Below are positions 32,491-34,390 of a stretch of 34,390 bases of DNA, piece by piece. Both the position numbers and the translations under genes were made by a program. This stretch comes from JAXGTD01 sp040775095. Lineage in GTDB: Bacteria > Pseudomonadota > Gammaproteobacteria > Chromatiales > Chromatiaceae. The stretch covers positions 1-34,390 of the forward strand of contig JAXGTD010000030.1 of the NCBI GenBank assembly GCA_040775095.1, in the 5' to 3' direction. The notes beneath the pieces are model-generated. The model was not told where the DNA came from. It did not search any database and saw only the letters and a list, made by a program, of their open reading frames with translations. Numbering within the stretch: position 1 is the stretch's first letter; each line of letters opens with the position of its first letter.

Positions 32491-33232
32491 CCAGGCCTCC
32501 CGCGCCAGACAGAGTCAGGTCCATGGCCGGCCAGGACTGCGCCGGCGTGCTCAGCGCCAGCCTGACCAGCAGCGGGGGCCGGGGTTGCGCCACCCAGGTG
32601 TCGAGCCAGTCCGGGTCTTGCTCGCCCTCCGCGACCCCGAAGTACGCAAGCTGGAAGTCCTCGACCTGCGGCAGCAGGACCGTGCGGCCGTAGACGCCGC
32701 CGGCCACGTCGCGATCCAGCGGGCCGGTGTCGGCCGCGAGCGTCGACGACTCGTCCAAAGGCACCCAGCCGGGATGGTCGTCACCGCCTTCCAGGACGTC
32801 CGGATGCAGCAGCCAGCGCGTGAGCACGAGCCGGGGGTGCTCCCCGGCGTCCTCGAGCTCGAGTCGCAGCACATAGAGCCCCGGGATGCCGACGTGCTCG
32901 GACAGGGGCGCGACCCACTCCAAACGCTGCGCCTCCCCGGCGAATACGGGACGCTCGAGACCGTCAAAGACCAGACTGACGTCGCGCGTCTGGCCGATCG
33001 TGCGCGCGATGAAGTTATGCGCGACACGCTGGTCACTGACACGCTCGGAGACCGTGTCGACGCCCTCCCAGGCGCGTGAGCCGAGTCGCAGTCCGGAGAA
33101 CAGGAGCACCAGGATGATGGCAACGAGCACCAACGCGATCAGTAGCTCGACCAGGGTGAAGCCGGGCGCACGTCGCCGGACGCGGCGGCCCGCGGTCGTT
33201 CGCCTCGGGGCTGGCCCGCGCGCCGGACGCAT
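32474..33232 (-). CDS. gspJ: T2SS minor pseudopilin GspJ
   Basis: A 252-aa minor pseudopilin. The long basic leader (24 residues, ending RRRAPG) is followed by the canonical FTLVELLIALVLVAIILVLL prepilin helix, with Glu at mature position 5. The C-terminal globular domain contains GSRAWEGVDTVSERVSDQRV and the strand-rich GspJ core (LYVLRLELEDAGEHPRLVL, VEDFQLAYFGVAEGEQDPDW). The start ATG at 33232 overlaps the gspI stop by 1 nt (TGATG). It works in the pseudopilus tip complex with GspI and GspK. Confidence 0.93.
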   Translation of the reverse strand: MRPARGPAPRRTTAGRRVRRRAPGFTLVELLIALVLVAIILVLLFSGLRLGSRAWEGVDTVSERVSDQRVAHNFIARTIGQTRDVSLVFDGLERPVFAGEAQRLEWVAPLSEHVGIPGLYVLRLELEDAGEHPRLVLTRWLLHPDVLEGGDDHPGWVPLDESSTLAADTGPLDRDVAGGVYGRTVLLPQVEDFQLAYFGVAEGEQDPDWLDTWVAQPRPPLLVRLALSTPAQSWPAMDLTLSGAGGLGAKIN

Positions 33233-33684
33233 CACAACAGCGGCTCGCCGAGGCGCAGCGAGCGCAGCGCCACGCGCCGGGTCCCCCGCGTACCGGGCCA
33301 GGAGGCCACCGCGGTGACACGGTAGGGCTGCAGCGGCGGGTCCTCGCCAAGCCAGCCCTCCGGCTGATAGGGCTCGATATTGACGATCCAGTCCATGCCA
33401 TCCTCCGGCTCGCCGCTGTGCACGCCGGCCTCCAACGGGATCGCGGCACCGACGTCGTTGAGCTTGGACTCGGCCAGCGCGACCGCGCGGCTGTAGTCGC
33501 CGCTGACGGCGGTCACGTTCATCGCGCGCGAGAAGATCTGCAGCAACACGCCGAGGGAGAGGGCGAGGATTGCGAACGCCACCAGGACCTCCAGCAGCGA
33601 GAATCCCTGCTCCGCGCGGCGACCGCGGTGGCGCTGCCCGCGGCGCGACGAGGACGTCTTGAAACGCACCCGTGCGCGGCTCAT
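33232..33684 (-). CDS. gspI: T2SS minor pseudopilin GspI
   Basis: A 150-aa minor pseudopilin. The leader is 27 residues, basic, and ends AEQG. It is followed by FSLLEVLVAFAILALSLGVL with Glu at mature position 5, then SGDYSRAVALAESKLNDVGA, which matches the conserved LAESKL region of GspI, and a short beta domain. GspI nucleates the tip complex with GspJ and GspK. Its start overlaps the gspH stop by 4 nt (ATGA). Confidence 0.93.
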   Translation of the reverse strand: MSRARVRFKTSSSRRGQRHRGRRAEQGFSLLEVLVAFAILALSLGVLLQIFSRAMNVTAVSGDYSRAVALAESKLNDVGAAIPLEAGVHSGEPEDGMDWIVNIEPYQPEGWLGEDPPLQPYRVTAVASWPGTRGTRRVALRSLRLGEPLL

Positions 33685-34250
33685 TCGCGCGCCCAGTCCG
33701 CGACCAGGATACGGCCCGTGAGCCAGTTGACACCGACCTGGTAGCCGCTCTCACCACGCTTGAGGATCACACGCCCGCCGGTGGAGGTGCCATCGGGGAA
33801 GAAACGCACGCCCCCGACCGAGTCGCTCTGCATCTCCCCCTCGGCGGCGACCAGCTCGATTTCGATACCCGATGGCAGAGAGCCGCTGCGCGCGTCGCCA
33901 TCGATCTTGTAGCGCCGCGCCTCGACATCGATGATCCAGGCCACGTCGCGGCCCCCGGCGATTGCGATCTCGCGCGTCAGGCGCAACGCACCGGCGGTGC
34001 GGCGCGCGGCGGCCTTGAGCTCGACACCGGGAAACGCGGCCGAGACCAGCGGCGGGCCCACCGCGAGCATTAATCCGGCGATGGCCATCACGACCAGCAG
34101 CTCGACCAGCGTAAAGCCGTCTGCAGCCGATGCGCCGTGACGCCCTCGACCCAGGCGTCCTGTCAGTCGCGGCAACACGCGTGGGTGCCTGTCCGCGCGC
34201 TGGGAGAGGCGTGCTTGTGTCGCCGCGTCATCCGGCCCAACTGCGTACAT
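33681..34250 (-). CDS. gspH: T2SS minor pseudopilin GspH
   Basis: A 189-aa minor pseudopilin from the ATG at 34250. The processing site is SAADG-FTLVELLVVMAIAGLML, with Glu at mature position 5, followed by a beta-rich domain (RRTAGALRLTREIAIAGGRD, SVGGVRFFPDGTSTGGRVIL) typical of GspH. With this start the leader is 45 residues and the gene overlaps gspG by 23 nt; a GTG at 34178 would give a more usual 21-residue leader and no overlap. The ATG has GAGGG upstream, so I keep it with reservation. GspH is thought to join the tip complex to the GspG filament. Confidence 0.9.
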   Translation of the reverse strand: MYAVGPDDAATQARLSQRADRHPRVLPRLTGRLGRGRHGASAADGFTLVELLVVMAIAGLMLAVGPPLVSAAFPGVELKAAARRTAGALRLTREIAIAGGRDVAWIIDVEARRYKIDGDARSGSLPSGIEIELVAAEGEMQSDSVGGVRFFPDGTSTGGRVILKRGESGYQVGVNWLTGRILVADWARE

Positions 34251-34390
34251 CCTGGTTCTCGCCCTCGCCGCCCTCCTGGCCGTCGGCACCCAGAGACCAG
34301 ACGTCGTAAGGACCGTTCTCCCCCGGTGAGCGGTATTGGTATTCATTGCCCCAGGGATCCTTGGGTACCTGACCCTTTTTCAGATAAGGC
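34228..34390 (-). CDS. gspG: T2SS major pseudopilin GspG, C-terminal fragment
   Basis: The last 53 complete codons of gspG are visible; the 5' end lies beyond the window. The translation contains PKDPWGNEYQYRSPGENGPY and DVWSLGADGQEGGEGE, the highly conserved C-terminal calcium-binding loop of major pseudopilins, and ends VRSWAG with a TGA at 34228-34230. The N-terminal methylation site is not in view. It is the upstream gene of the G-H-I-J-K run, and the rest of the system (gspE, gspF) probably lies further to the right. Confidence 0.95.
   Translation of the reverse strand, partial: PYLKKGQVPKDPWGNEYQYRSPGENGPYDVWSLGADGQEGGEGENQDVRSWAG

Overview
The window is a GC-rich chromosomal segment from a Gram-negative bacterium. 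It carries an Xps-type type II secretion system (T2SS), a Kdo-pathway isomerase (KdsD), an exosortase H pair and a dense set of glycan genes. Together these point to a gammaproteobacterium. Purple sulfur bacteria (Chromatiaceae/Chromatiales) are my best guess, supported by the REP-type repeat at the left edge and the XrtH pair, but no rRNA or housekeeping marker is present to settle this.

Layout, left to right. (a) 1-61: a REPIN-like inverted repeat. (b) 180-12535: large glycan-assembly genes, all on the minus strand except one GT-A type glycosyltransferase at 9007-9834. They are two single-domain GT4 enzymes, a 1032-aa GT4-GT4-GT2 fusion, a methyltransferase on a long coiled coil with a 13-residue repeat, and an 879-aa fusion of sulfotransferase, coiled coil, 38-residue repeats and a DUF707-like domain. 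(c) 12845-18524: kdsD followed by gspD, gspN, gspM and gspL (transcribed L-M-N-D-kdsD). (d) 18604-31449: a 12.9-kb block holding a sugar aminotransferase, a GT-A protein, a GT39-like membrane protein, an unknown membrane protein, two sulfotransferases, a probable abundant secreted surface protein with its membrane partner and, on the plus strand, exosortase H plus its associated membrane protein. (e) 31462-34390: gspK, gspJ, gspI, gspH and the 3' end of gspG, on the minus strand.

The T2SS genes are therefore in Xps order (G-H-I-J-K ... L-M-N-D), but the run is interrupted between gspK and gspL by the exosortase/sulfotransferase/glycan block. This is the most interesting structural feature of the window. 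It suggests that protein secretion, C-terminal sorting by XrtH and synthesis of a sulfated, methylated surface glycan are physically and perhaps functionally linked. The better-known parallel is rhombosortase/GlyGly-CTERM proteins, which leave the cell through the T2SS. No protein in the window ends in the IPTLxxWG-type sorting signal expected for XrtH, so its substrates must be encoded elsewhere.

Most assignments rest on motifs read by eye. Acceptor and donor sugars of the glycosyltransferases and the acceptors of the sulfotransferases cannot be read from sequence alone.
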